Below are positions 10,741-20,954 of a stretch of DNA of 64,000 nt, in pieces; the first letter of the stretch is position 1, and each line of letters opens with the position of its first letter. The translations under genes were made by a program, and so were the position numbers. The notes under the pieces are model-generated. The model worked only from the letters and a program-made list of their open reading frames with translations, was not told where the DNA came from and ran no database searches. Source of the DNA: Rheum nobile (Eukaryota > Streptophyta > Magnoliopsida > Caryophyllales > Polygonaceae); assembly GCA_027886185.1 (NCBI GenBank), contig WOAB01000056.1, positions 13,330,001 through 13,394,000 of the forward strand, written 5' to 3'.

Positions 10741-12198
10741 TTCTTCACACCGGACAACCCCAAATTGAAATTAACAAATCGCCATGGATGGGGGGCTACA
10801 AGCTTCGGAGGTCCGGCTCTCTAGCCAATCTCGGCGGCTCCTGGGGGCGAAGCGGGGGCGGCGGCCCACTCAAGCCCCCCAGATCCGCCACTGATCATGC
10901 CACTAATATCATTATCAATCGTTTATCTCCACAACCATAGATAGCCTCATATCAAGATAGCCATGAATATAACTTATATTCTATAATAAACTAACCCTTA
11001 CCACATATAAGTATATCAAAGCATTTACTATCTTATTCTTCTAAGGAACAACATTCACATAATATCACGGTATTGTTATTATAATGTATCTGTATAGCCA
11101 GATATCCCATATTCAAATCAAGCACATATACTTTCACGTATAACTTGCCTTGACAAGTTCTTAACGTCAATAAAATCCCGGTCTACGATATATCGCCTCC
11201 GACGCGTTTTTAGCCCGATTTAGTTTGTCGACGTTTTTCTGAATCTGCATCAAATACGGTTTTAGCCATAACTTTAGTTATATAACTCGGAATTGAATTC
11301 CGCGAAATTTCAGACGCTCGTATGAAAGTCCTCTATTTACTGAACCTGACATCAACTTTGTAAAAATTACATAACGTGCCCAGTAATTTCTGCAGAGTAC
11401 GAAAATACCCTAGCTTTCCTAGTTTCACTTCCAAACTTCATATCCAATCCTTCCAAGCTTCTTTAATCATCAAACCACCTCTAATAACTCATAATTCACA
11501 TTCAAACACAGCCATAGCATGGGCATGAATAATTCTGGAATATTCCCTAAAAACCTAATCCAAGCATCTCTTGGATTTCTTTATGCATAATTGGCTTCTT
11601 TGCCTTACAATAAGCTTGCTTTTATCATGAAAAGCTCAAATCCAACAACAACACACAACATGGCAGCCACATGTATCCATGGAGTTCGGCCAAGACAAAA
11701 GGAGAACCAAAAGAGAAATTCTTACCTTAAATGATGATGTTCACTTGAATTTAGATAGAAATCCTTGTAGAACTTGAATTTTTGATGAAGATTTGAGCAA
11801 GATAGATGGAGGAGATGGAAGAGAGGAGCAAGGGTGGCTATGGCGGTGATGTGAGGGAGAATGAGGGAGAGATGGCCGAAGGTGAGGGATAAAAGAGAGG
11901 TATAGAGAAAGTTGTAGAGAAATCTAGAATGAGGGGTTAAAAATCTAATTTAAAATAAGCTTTGACTTAGTCAAAGACTTATTTTGTCTTCTTGTTACTA
12001 ATTCCTTTAATTATATATATATATATGTAAGGTTAAAATACCATACTAATTACTCAAAAATAATATTAGCGTCGGTTCTAAATTGTATTCCACGATGCTT
12101 GCAAATTTTTAATACTACAACTTGTAGTAAGAAATCATATCAAAATTACCGCTCAACACAATTTATTAATACATATTCCATGGAGATATTACAATTAG

Positions 12199-12957
12199 TA
12201 TGTATTTTTCTGTATTTTATTTAAAATAGCGAATAAATAGAAATGTTTAGATTATACAGTGAATTTGGATTAGATATGCATGAAATGTTTAGATTACATG
12301 AATTAAATAGAAATGTTTAGATATGCACTTATAAATTTAGATTAGATCGATTAATACACCAAATGTTTAGATTATGAATTTATGCAATTGTAGTATATTT
12401 GTTGTAATTAAATCAAATAATATTTGAAATTGAAAATGAAATGAGAATTTTTTAATATGATTTGTTTTAATAAATTATAAATTAGAACTAAATGTAAAAA
12501 ATTATAAACTTTTTAAGTAAACAAATATATAATATTTTTAGTAAATATCAAACAATATAAACTTTTTTAAGTAAACAAATATATAATATTTTTAGTAAAA
12601 AATTAAATAGAAATGTTGTAATTGAATCAAATAATCTTTGAAATTGAAAATGAAATGACAATAAAAAAAATAGGATTTGTTAATTAGAACTAAATGTATA
12701 AAAATTAGAAATATCAACAAATCATTAACTGATTTAAGTGGACAAATATATAATACTTTTAGAAAGAAAAATAACAATTGTTAATTATAAATTAGTAAAA
12801 ATTAAAATTAAAAAATTATTTAAATAAATAATATAAAATATATAATCTAATCAAAAAAAGTTTTAAACAATTGTATTTCGAAGGATTTAATATAAAATAT
12901 ATAATTTTTGTATATTAATTTATTTATCTAAAGACGGTACAACAATCGTTGCATTCA
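12199..12957. repeat. Duplicated segment, copy 1, second part (AT-rich)
   Basis: Continues 3364-3647 across the solo LTR insertion and matches 13741-14519 nearly base for base, ending at TTGCATTCA. It is very AT-rich with recurrent AAATGTTTAGAT blocks. No coding content is visible. Confidence 0.8.
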
Positions 12958-13456
12958 TTAATTGTTCTATTCCATGTTCGGTAATTGCACATTTGATTAA
13001 AGGACACAATTCCTACATAATATTAGGTAAATTCTGTATATACTGCATTTTCGCACTACAAATCACTACGCAAAAAAATTGCGTACACCATATACGAGCG
13101 CAGAAGGCGAATTTGTATAAATAACTATGATTTTTTTTTTAAAAAAAGGCCCTACGCTAGAATCTGGCGTAGAGTCTTTTTTTTTTTAATTTCGTACGCA
13201 AGATTTTGGCGTACGCTATGTAGGTTAAGAGAGTCGCGCGACTCTCTTCTTCTTCGTCTTCCTCCACTCCAAAAATTGCAGACGGCGGCGATTTCCCCCC
13301 AAATCCCCTAATCTCTCCCAATCCTTCTATTCCCATCCAAATCGACCAAAAAAATGGCCTCTCCGAGGACAGTGGCGGCGGAGGAAGTTGGTGGTGGCGG
13401 CTCAACGGCGGAGGAGCAGAGGGTGGTGGCCGTGGCTGGTGGTGGTGGTCTAGTCT
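12958..13456. other. Spacer between the two duplicated copies, with hairpin motifs
   Basis: The left part is AT-rich. At 13044-13216 there is a CACTACGCAAAAA stretch followed by imperfect inverted repeats CTACGCTAG...CTGGCGTAG (13152-13172) and CGTACGCAAG...GGCGTACG (13193-13215). These look like transposon subterminal motifs, and a similar one lies at 43274-43292. A short gene-like frame follows at 13354. Equivalent sequence for copy 1 would lie left of the window. Confidence 0.4.
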
Positions 13457-13458
13457 AG
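13354..13458 (+). CDS. Short Gly-rich ORF, possible captured or decayed gene start
   Basis: A 34-codon frame (MASPRTVAAEEVGGGGS...) with ordinary plant start context (AAAAAAATGGCC), preceded by a CT-rich leader. It stops at the edge of copy 2. Downstream the Gly/Arg-coding flavour goes on in other frames (GRGRVRGH, then TRGRGTSTLNS), suggesting an older frame broken by indels. I do not recognise the protein; it may be a fragment captured by a MULE. Confidence 0.25.
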   Translation: MASPRTVAAEEVGGGGSTAEEQRVVAVAGGGGLV

Positions 13459-14519
13459 GAGGTGGCAACAACTGGTGGTGGTGGCGCGGTGATCGGAGCG
13501 GTGATGGAGGAGGATGCCGACGGTCGTGGTCGGGTTCGTGGGCATTAGACTGGTGGCGTTCGTACTCGTGGCCGTGGCACGTCCACTTTGAATTCAGTCG
13601 AGACGCCTGTCGGGACAGGACGACGAGGAAGTTTGCGACAGCTAAAACTAAATTTGTATAATTATTTCGGTTGAAATTATATGTTCTGTTTGGACTTTGA
13701 ATATACGTTAATGATGTTAGAATTAGAATAGGTTATTAGTATGTATTTTTTTTATTTAATTTTAAATAGCGAATAAATAGAAATGTTTAGATTATACAGT
13801 GAATTTGGATTAGATATGCATGAAATGTTTAGATTACATGAATTAAATAGAAATGTTTAGATATGCACTTATAAATTTAGATTAGATCGATTAATGCACC
13901 AAATGTTTAGATTATGAATTTATGCAATGGTAGTATATTTGTTGTAATTAAATCAAATAATATTTGAAATTGAAAATGAAATGAGAATTTTTTAATATGA
14001 TTTGTTTTAATAAATTATAAATTAGAACTAAATGTAAAAAATTATAAACTTTTTAAGTAAACAAATATATAATATTTTTAGTAAATATCAAACAATATAA
14101 ATTTTTTTAAGTAAACAAATATATAATATTTTTAGTAAAAAATTTAATAGAAATGTTGTAATTGAATCAAATAATCTTTGAAATTGAAAATGAAATGAGA
14201 ATTAAAAAAAATAGGATTTGTTAATTAGAACTAATTGTATAAATATTAGAAATATCAACAAATCATAAACTGATTTAAGTAGACAAATATATAATACTTT
14301 TAGAGAAAAAAAATTAAACAATTGTTAATTATAAATTAGTAAAAATTAAAATTAAACAATTATTTAAATAAATAATATAAAATATATAATCTAATCAAAA
14401 AAAGTTTTAAACAATTGTATTTCGAAGGATTTAATATAAAATATATAAATAATATAAAAGATATAATTTTTGTATATTAATTAATTTATTTAAAGACGGT
14501 ATAACAATCGTTGCATTCA
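13457..14519. repeat. Duplicated segment, copy 2 (uninterrupted)
   Basis: A contiguous counterpart of 3364-3647 plus 12199-12957. It contains the empty ATTAG site at 13736-13740 without the solo LTR, so the duplication predates that insertion or copy 2 escaped it. It ends at TTGCATTCA, immediately before the PMD gene sequence at 14520. Confidence 0.8.
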
Positions 14520-14796
14520 GTGCGACAACCATACAGAGGGTCCTGTCGGCTGGGACAACGAAGGGTCACAAGATTGGCCTGACGCGGCGATGGAGGTGCG
14601 ACTGATTTGGGTTCACGTATAGATGCTGCCCATGAGGGCGGCACGGGAGACGATGCATCTATGTCAGATCCCGACGGCGATAACAACGACACTTCGATGC
14701 CCGACGCCGACGTCGCCTTGGACGAGCCTGACAACGTATTCGACGAGGAGGCATTGATAGCCGCTTTGGAGCGGGATTACGACGAGAGCATCGAGC
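14520..14796 (+). pseudogene. PMD gene 1, N-terminal acidic region (split by retrotransposon)
   Basis: Two open stretches in different frames: 14520-14590 (CDNHTEGPVGWDNEGSQDW) and, after a frameshift, 14583-14796 (SRIDAAHEGGTGDDASMSD, then a very acidic run). The second frame ends exactly at the target site CGAGC, and after removal of the element at 14797-28945 it continues open at 28951 for about 45 more codons. The protein is the acidic leader of the plant-mobile-domain gene whose domain lies at 29304-30866. The true start is not visible. Confidence 0.55.
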
Positions 14797-16275
14797 TGTA
14801 ACACCCCCGGCTTATTGTCAGAAATGCCACACGCCAGTGACCTCAGACGTTGCCGTCCGATGTCACCCAAGGCTTTAATCGAAACAATTAATCTTAAATA
14901 AACATAATAAACAACGAAAGGGTAAACAGCGAAAGACATTTAAATATAAAAACTCAACCCTTTTATTAAAAGATCCCTCATTAAACGAGAATAGCGTTTT
15001 ACAACAGAGTGAAAATTACAGCGGAAGACTTTTAAATTACACAGCGGAAGACTTTAAGAATAAACCTATTACATTACTAGGCTATAAAAATATCCATTAA
15101 AGTAATACTTGACGACCTTGAAATACCGGCACTTAAATCTGCAACTACAAGCCTCTTCTTCAACTGGTTACTTCAAGACTTCGAGAACCAACCACTGATG
15201 TGCCGTATAGGACGGATGACACCAGCCAACCATGCAAAGAATAAAACCCAGTTGGTTAGTCTAATGAAAGACTATGCAAGGGTGAAAACAGAATGGTTCT
15301 AGTGATCGTAACCGTTTACTATCATTGTCCCTTGAATAACAACCGAAGGAACGATACATAACCCGAAACTTTCACGGAATGATTTAAGTTTAGACATGCA
15401 CTGAAAAGAAGACTCCAAAGGAAATGAGCCTTATGGGAAACGTATGAAGAGAAGACTCCAAAGGATTGAGTCTCACGGGAAAGTATGACAAATGTTTGAG
15501 AACGTTATAATTTCACACAAGCGTTTAAAAATGACTTGATCAGTTGGGTCAACGACCAACCTCACCGCTCAATGCGAATCCAGATTGGAAAGAAGACTTA
15601 CTTTAACCGAAGTCTGGGCGGTTTCCACGTTGTACTCCTCGCCCGAGGGTATATTAATTATGTGCACAACGACATTCATCTTGTTTAATTCCAAAACGTA
15701 TATTCACGTTAAAGCTTTTATCATATATCATCTCGATACGAGAGATATCTTGGGAATATTTCCCGAATGTTTGGTACCAGTTGTGTGCACCTCCTCCATA
15801 CTCGGATAGGGGACAGTCATGATCAGGGAACGGTTTAGGGCTTGGACATCCTATCCACCACGGTTATAAAGAAACAACTAGACCTCGCAAGGTACTTAGC
15901 GTTCCTACGAATACTCGTCCTAACTACATATGTATAAGTTCACACATAAAATCCACACCAATACCATCATGGTAATAGCAGATATAATAATAGATGGAAG
16001 AAACCACCGGATAATCCCGCTCTCTCGGAAGGTTCTCTTGGGCGATTTCTTGCTGGTGAAGAAAGCCAATGACTCGGCTGATTTCGGCGGCGATCGATCG
16101 TGATGAGCTCTTCGGCGGGCATGAAGACCAGGTTCATGAAGAAGACAAGTCGTGGAGGTGGTTCTAAGACTTCAACAACTTCGAATTCTCTCGATCGAAG
16201 CAAATCTGACTCTCCACCGGCGACGTAGATTTTTCGGTTCCTAGTAATAATCCGATTTCGATTGCGAATTTGTCT

Positions 16276-17565
16276 ATGGATTCGTCTAATCATGGAGTTC
16301 CTGAGATTACGATTGAGAATTTAGTTGATAAATCTCATTCAGCTCCTAATTATGAGATTAGAGAAGTCGATTTGCGTGAGAATGCTGTGTTTCAGGCTAA
16401 ATCGTTTGATCAGAAGACAGAGGAGACTCCAATAACTGTGATAGATCTGGAATCAGTTACGGACCTTCATACTAAGAAATCTGTTGTGGATTTAGATAAG
16501 AGGAAGAATAGGAAACGGTCAACATTGCATAAACTTGAGATGATTGAGATTGTTGACAAAGAAATTTATGAATTCTCTGAAGAAGAAGTCAAAACTGAAG
16601 CTGATATCTGGAAATTCACATTAATTGGAGGTATCATGGGGAAGCAAATTTCAATGGATGAAATGCTTCAGTTCATCAAGGAAAATTGGGGAGAATATGT
16701 TCCAGATGTGCAAGTTAAAAGTAATGGCATATGGACCTTCAGTTTTAGTTGTCAGGAACACTTGGAATGGGTTGAGAAGAATGGTCCATGGTTAGTGGAT
16801 GGCATTAAACCTTTGGCTCTTATGAAATGGTCCTCTGGGATTGCGATCACCTGGTCTAGCTTTAAGGTCATTCCTGTTTGGGTCCAAATCAGGGACTTAG
16901 ATCCTATTTTCTTCTCAAAACATATGCTGAGTGTGATTGGGAGTTTAGTGGGGCAACCAGTGTGTATGGATGATTTTACAGCTACTGGGAGGAAGGTGTC
17001 TTATGCTAGACTTCTTGTCATGGTTAAAGTTCAGGATATACAAAGGGAGGCAGTTGTTCTTAAGGGGCCAGCCGACAAAATTTACAGATACAAAATTTGG
17101 TTTGAATGGGTTCCATGGTGTTGCTCTCATTGCAAGGTGTTTGGACATGATGATAGAGGCTGTTGGCATCAAAGGCGCCAGACTGGGGCTCAAAAGGCTG
17201 GTAATAAGCAAGAGGTAGCACAAGGTAGTAAAGTCTGGGTTCGAAAGGCAAATGTTACTCAGGATAAGAGTGTTGATCATGTTAATAATAAGAAGATAGA
17301 GAGTCATGACTGTGGTGAAAATGAAAGTGAAATATGTCATGTTAGGAAGACCGCTTCTAAAGATGGTTTAAGTAATGGTCCTCAGCAGCATAAATTAAAG
17401 GCTATTGATGATACACAGTTACCTCATAAGCCAGGACATAAGAGCAAAGCTAAAGATAAGTCTCAAACATATAGATCAATTTTAGTGACTTCTCAGTCAG
17501 TGAGTACTTCTGTCTCTTCAGGGATTGGGAGTGGTAGCAACTCCAAAGGCAATCCTAATGGCTGA
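16276..17565 (+). CDS. LINE ORF1: DUF4283 nucleic-acid-binding protein
   Basis: ATG 16276 (MDSSNHGVPEITIEN) opens a 429-residue frame. After an acidic N-terminus it has a DUF4283 domain (about residues 95-235; WKFTLIGGIMGK, WVEKNGPWLVDG, WVQIRDLDPIFFSK) and a CCHC knuckle (CSHCKVFGHDDRGC, from residue 283), then a basic, Ser/Lys-rich tail. In plant L1 elements this protein coats the element RNA. An upstream ATG at 16103 opens a basic 41-codon frame (MSSSAGMKTRFMKKTSRGGG) that ends at 16226 where the ORF1 frame is also open, so the original ORF1 may have begun there and been split by a single-base change. Confidence 0.88.
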   Translation: MDSSNHGVPEITIENLVDKSHSAPNYEIREVDLRENAVFQAKSFDQKTEETPITVIDLESVTDLHTKKSVVDLDKRKNRKRSTLHKLEMIEIVDKEIYEFSEEEVKTEADIWKFTLIGGIMGKQISMDEMLQFIKENWGEYVPDVQVKSNGIWTFSFSCQEHLEWVEKNGPWLVDGIKPLALMKWSSGIAITWSSFKVIPVWVQIRDLDPIFFSKHMLSVIGSLVGQPVCMDDFTATGRKVSYARLLVMVKVQDIQREAVVLKGPADKIYRYKIWFEWVPWCCSHCKVFGHDDRGCWHQRRQTGAQKAGNKQEVAQGSKVWVRKANVTQDKSVDHVNNKKIESHDCGENESEICHVRKTASKDGLSNGPQQHKLKAIDDTQLPHKPGHKSKAKDKSQTYRSILVTSQSVSTSVSSGIGSGSNSKGNPNG

Positions 17566-19030
17566 GGTCAGATTTGGTGCTTGGAACACTAGGGGTTGTT
17601 GTTCTTCCCCTCGAATAAAGATGATTAGAGATGTGGTTAGGAAGAATAAGTTGAGTGTGGTTGCTTTTCTGGAAACTAAAATTCCCAAAAATAAAGAGAT
17701 GGATGTGGCTAGTAGACTAATGACACAATGGCCTTTTATGACTCATAGTTCTCCCACTGATAGAGGTAGAATCTGGCTGACATGGGATCCTGCAATTGTT
17801 CAAGTTTCTATTATCAAGATGTCAAGGCAGTTACTTCATTGTTCAATCTTGAGTAAGGATGGTCAGATTTCTTTCACTGCTTCTTTTGTTTATGCATCAA
17901 ATGCTGTCAATGGTAGAATTGAGCTATGGAGAGACTTGGAAATCCTTTCTAATTCTGTTGTTGGACCTTGGACTATTATTGGTGATTTCAACTGCATTCT
18001 GAGCTCTGCTGAGAAGATTTCTTATAAACATGTTGTGAATGTTAGCACTGAACTATCAGATCTTATGGATAAATTGGAGCTGCAGGATCATGCTTTCTCT
18101 AGTGCTAAATATACTTGGAGCAATCAACAAGAGCGTTTAGACAGAATTGCTTGCAAACTAGACAGAATGTTGGTTAATAAGGAATGGGATGCTGCTTTCC
18201 CTGAATCAAGAGTGTTTTTCTCTGATCCTAACATCTCTGATCACTCACCTTGTGTGGTGATGTTAAATCCTACTGTTGGGAGCAAGAAAAATCCCTTTAA
18301 ATTCAGAAACTTCTGGACTGAGGAAGAGGATTATGATTTGTTGATAAGAAATGCATGGCAAAGACCAATTGATGGTACTGCTCAGTTTATTGTGGCTGAA
18401 AAACTGAGAAGAGTGAAAGTTGAGCTGAAGAGATGGCAAAGAGGAAGGTTCAGAAAATTAGAGATTATGTTAGAGGAATGTGTGAACAGGCTGAAGGATG
18501 TGAATGAAGCATTGCAATATGATTTTTCCAATACTATGAAGCAACAAGCTGTTATTCAAGCTAAGCATGATCTTAATCTTAGGTTGGAACAATTGCACAG
18601 TTTTACTACACAGAGGGCTAAAGTTGACTGGATCAAGTTAGGTGAAGAGACTTCTCCTATTTTCTATAATGGCATTAAATCTAGAAAAGCTAGATGCACT
18701 ATTTTTACTCTTAAAGATAGTGCTGGTAGAACATTGGAAAGTAATGAGGAAATTGAGAAAGGGATCTTAGATTTTTATATAGGTCTCTTTGGTTCTGCTA
18801 GTGCTCATCATCCTATTTTCTTTGATGGATACACTGGTGCTAAAGTCAGAGTTGATTGTCATGACAGCTTGTGTGAGATACCTAATGCTCAGGTTGTAAG
18901 GGATGTTGTTTTTAGTTTGGGCAATCTGAAATCACCTGGGCCAGATGGGTTTGGTAGCTGGTTTTATAAGAGTAGCTGGAACATCATTAATCAAGATATT
19001 ATGAATGCCATTGTAGAATTCTTTCAGTAG
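17558..19030 (+). CDS. LINE ORF2, first part: APE endonuclease and start of RT
   Basis: The start ATG 17558 lies inside the last codons of ORF1 (ATGGCTGA, overlapping the stop by reading frame), an arrangement that suits coupled termination and reinitiation. The frame encodes an apurinic-like endonuclease that nicks target DNA: FGAWNTRG, LETK, GDFN and SDHSP carry the expected metal-binding and catalytic Asn, Glu, Asp and His. A linker with basic coiled segments follows, then the beginning of the RT domain (LKSPGPDGFGSWFYK). It stops at TAG 19028-19030, where a one- or two-base indel separates it from the rest of ORF2. Confidence 0.88.
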   Translation: MAEVRFGAWNTRGCCSSPRIKMIRDVVRKNKLSVVAFLETKIPKNKEMDVASRLMTQWPFMTHSSPTDRGRIWLTWDPAIVQVSIIKMSRQLLHCSILSKDGQISFTASFVYASNAVNGRIELWRDLEILSNSVVGPWTIIGDFNCILSSAEKISYKHVVNVSTELSDLMDKLELQDHAFSSAKYTWSNQQERLDRIACKLDRMLVNKEWDAAFPESRVFFSDPNISDHSPCVVMLNPTVGSKKNPFKFRNFWTEEEDYDLLIRNAWQRPIDGTAQFIVAEKLRRVKVELKRWQRGRFRKLEIMLEECVNRLKDVNEALQYDFSNTMKQQAVIQAKHDLNLRLEQLHSFTTQRAKVDWIKLGEETSPIFYNGIKSRKARCTIFTLKDSAGRTLESNEEIEKGILDFYIGLFGSASAHHPIFFDGYTGAKVRVDCHDSLCEIPNAQVVRDVVFSLGNLKSPGPDGFGSWFYKSSWNIINQDIMNAIVEFFQ

Positions 19031-19040
19031 AGGGAGGATT

Positions 19041-20954
19041 TTGAGACAAACAAATGCTACCTTTGTTTGTCTCATTCCAAAAGTGGACCAACCTTTCTCT
19101 GTGAAAGAATTTAGACCAATCTCATGCTGCAATACTATGTTGAAAATCATTTCTAAGGTCTTAGTTCTAAAATTAAGGCCTGTTTTGGATGAGATCATTT
19201 CTATCAACCAAGGAGCCTTTGTTCCAGGAAGGTCTATTACACACAACATGATTGTGGCTCAAGAATTGGTTAAAGGTTATGACTGCAGTAGAACAACTCC
19301 AAGATGTATGATCCAGATTGATTTGCAAAAGGCTTATGATTGTTTCTCATGGGAGTACCTTGAGGAAAGTCTGATTTTCCTTAATCTCCCAAGACAACTG
19401 ATTCAATGGATTATGGAGTGTGTGAGAACTCTTTGTTTCTCTGTGATTATTAATGGTGAAGCTAGAGGATTTTTTGAAGGTAAGAGAGGGCTTAGGCAAG
19501 GGGATCCTCTTTCTCCTTTCCTATTTGTGATTGTGATGGAACTATTTGCCAGAAAAATGAGGAAGGTGAGTGCAAATAGAGATTTCAGATTCCATCCAAA
19601 ATGTAAACAGCCTCAACTGACCAACATTGCTTTTGCTGATGATTTGTTGTTGTTTTGTAAGCCAACTCTTCCATCTTTGAAGTTGATCAAGCAGTGCCTT
19701 GTTGAATTTGGAAAAGAATCAGGTTTGGTTGCTAACTCTTCCAAAACAAAAGTGTTTTTTGGAGGCTTAAGTAAAGATAAGAGAGGAGAGTATTCTGCAA
19801 TGTTAGGTTTCAATCAAGGTAAATTCCCTGTTAGATACCTTGGTACACCTTTACATTCTCGGAGACTTAAAGTTGCTGAATTTGGTCCCTTGTTGAATAG
19901 ACTTAAGAATGTTGTTCAGAGCAGAAGTGCTAGAAAATTGTCCTATGCTGGTCGTGCTCAGGTTATTAGAGCTGTTATTGAAGGAGTGATTTCTTTCTGG
20001 ATGAAGGTAATTTTTATTCCAAAGAAAGTCCTTAGAAAAATTAAAGCTTTATGTAGAGCTTATCTGTGGTCTGGAGATGTGGAAAGCAAGAGAAATCTTA
20101 TTGCCTGGGATAATGTTTGTAGGCCTTTTTGTAAAGGAGGATTGAATTTTAAGGAACTATTATCTTGGAATGATACACTCATGTTTCATCTGATTTTTGA
20201 TCTGCATAAAGAGAGGGATAATCTGTGGACCATATGGGCAAGAAAACACCTTACTAAAGGGCAATCTATTTGGCTTGTAAATGCTTTGCCCTGCAGTTCT
20301 GTGGTGTGGAAGAACCTAATCTTGGTCAGAGATAAGGTCTTGAATAGAGGGAATGGCCTGGATATAGATGATCACTTCTTGACTAAGAATAATGGTAAAA
20401 TGGATAGTACTTCACTTTATGATATGCTCAGAAATGCATCTTTGAAGAAGGATTGGTGTTGTGTGATTTGGGAAGGTATTCAGCCTAAGAAATGGAGCTT
20501 CATTTGCTGGTTGGCTACATTGGGTCGACTTCCCACAGCAGGTAAGCTTCATAGATGGGGTTTGATTCCTTCAGCAACATGTGCTCTATGTCATACTACA
20601 GATGAAGATGAGGATCATCTATGGTTCTGCTGTCCAGTTGTGCAGGATATTGCTCATAGAGTGCTGTCTTGGCAAGGTATTAGAGTAAGGAAGAATTGCT
20701 TGATGGATTGGTGGTCCTGGTTTGCTTTATGCAGGAACAGAAATAACAACATTTATAAGAGTAAGTTGGTGGCAGTTTTGGGAATTATCTACTATTCCTG
20801 GCGGCTCAGGAATGAGCTTATCTTCTCTGGGAGACATATTGACCCTGGGCAATGTGCTGCACAGATTGTGGAAGACTGCAAATTTAGGATTGTTCAGAAG
20901 TTGAAGATTTCAGGAAGAAGAGGGAGAGCCATGAGAAGGAGACTAAGGATTTGA
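19041..20954 (+). CDS. LINE ORF2, second part: reverse transcriptase and zf-RVT
   Basis: Continues ORF2 in another frame. RT motifs are intact: MIQIDLQKAYDCFSWEYL (first catalytic Asp), GLRQGDPLSPFLFVIVME, and AFADDLLLF (catalytic Asp pair). Downstream come the thumb (VRYLGTPLHSRRL) and a zf-RVT zinc region (KWSFICWLATLGRLPTAGKL, CALCH...DHLWFCC). The frame ends in a basic tail at 20954, without RNase H. Apart from the frameshift at 19028-19040 I see no damage, so the enzyme looks recently functional. Confidence 0.9.
   Translation: MRQTNATFVCLIPKVDQPFSVKEFRPISCCNTMLKIISKVLVLKLRPVLDEIISINQGAFVPGRSITHNMIVAQELVKGYDCSRTTPRCMIQIDLQKAYDCFSWEYLEESLIFLNLPRQLIQWIMECVRTLCFSVIINGEARGFFEGKRGLRQGDPLSPFLFVIVMELFARKMRKVSANRDFRFHPKCKQPQLTNIAFADDLLLFCKPTLPSLKLIKQCLVEFGKESGLVANSSKTKVFFGGLSKDKRGEYSAMLGFNQGKFPVRYLGTPLHSRRLKVAEFGPLLNRLKNVVQSRSARKLSYAGRAQVIRAVIEGVISFWMKVIFIPKKVLRKIKALCRAYLWSGDVESKRNLIAWDNVCRPFCKGGLNFKELLSWNDTLMFHLIFDLHKERDNLWTIWARKHLTKGQSIWLVNALPCSSVVWKNLILVRDKVLNRGNGLDIDDHFLTKNNGKMDSTSLYDMLRNASLKKDWCCVIWEGIQPKKWSFICWLATLGRLPTAGKLHRWGLIPSATCALCHTTDEDEDHLWFCCPVVQDIAHRVLSWQGIRVRKNCLMDWWSWFALCRNRNNNIYKSKLVAVLGIIYYSWRLRNELIFSGRHIDPGQCAAQIVEDCKFRIVQKLKISGRRGRAMRRRLRI

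Larger units (their letters stand above)
5535..10893. mobile_element. hAT foldback: inverted duplication of a transposase 5' half
   Basis: Both outer ends are the same hAT terminal repeat: CAGTGGCGGATCTAGG at 5535 and its reverse complement CCAGATCCGCCACTG ending at 10893. From these ends inward the two halves are mirror images over about 2.65 kb: subterminal palindromes, leader, and transposase exons from the start codon through the zf-TTF, DUF4371 and catalytic regions. The arms meet at about 8239 with a 30-bp perfect stem around a 37-nt loop. They differ by scattered substitutions and small indels, and each is disabled by its own mutations. Any transcript crossing the centre would fold into a very long hairpin. 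Confidence 0.85.
3648..12193 (-). mobile_element. Solo LTR (about 2.65 kb) in reverse, split by hAT elements; TSD ATTAG
   Basis: The unit starts TGTAACGCCCC at 3648 and ends GATATTACA at 12193, flanked by a perfect 5-bp duplication ATTAG (3643-3647 and 12194-12198). Removing 4997-10893 leaves about 2.65 kb with no coding content, the size of the other gypsy LTRs here. The end pattern suggests minus orientation. No primer-binding site or gag/pol flanks it, so it is best read as a solo LTR left by LTR-LTR recombination. That copy 2 of the host duplication lacks this insertion confirms the boundaries. Bases 3648-4996 and 10894-12193 contain no genes; small ORFs such as 4611-4904 are chance. Confidence 0.8.

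Noticed and set aside
13044..13216. CACTA transposon end (CACTACGCAAAAA)
   Set aside because: No matching inverted end, 3-bp duplication or CACTA transposase in the window.
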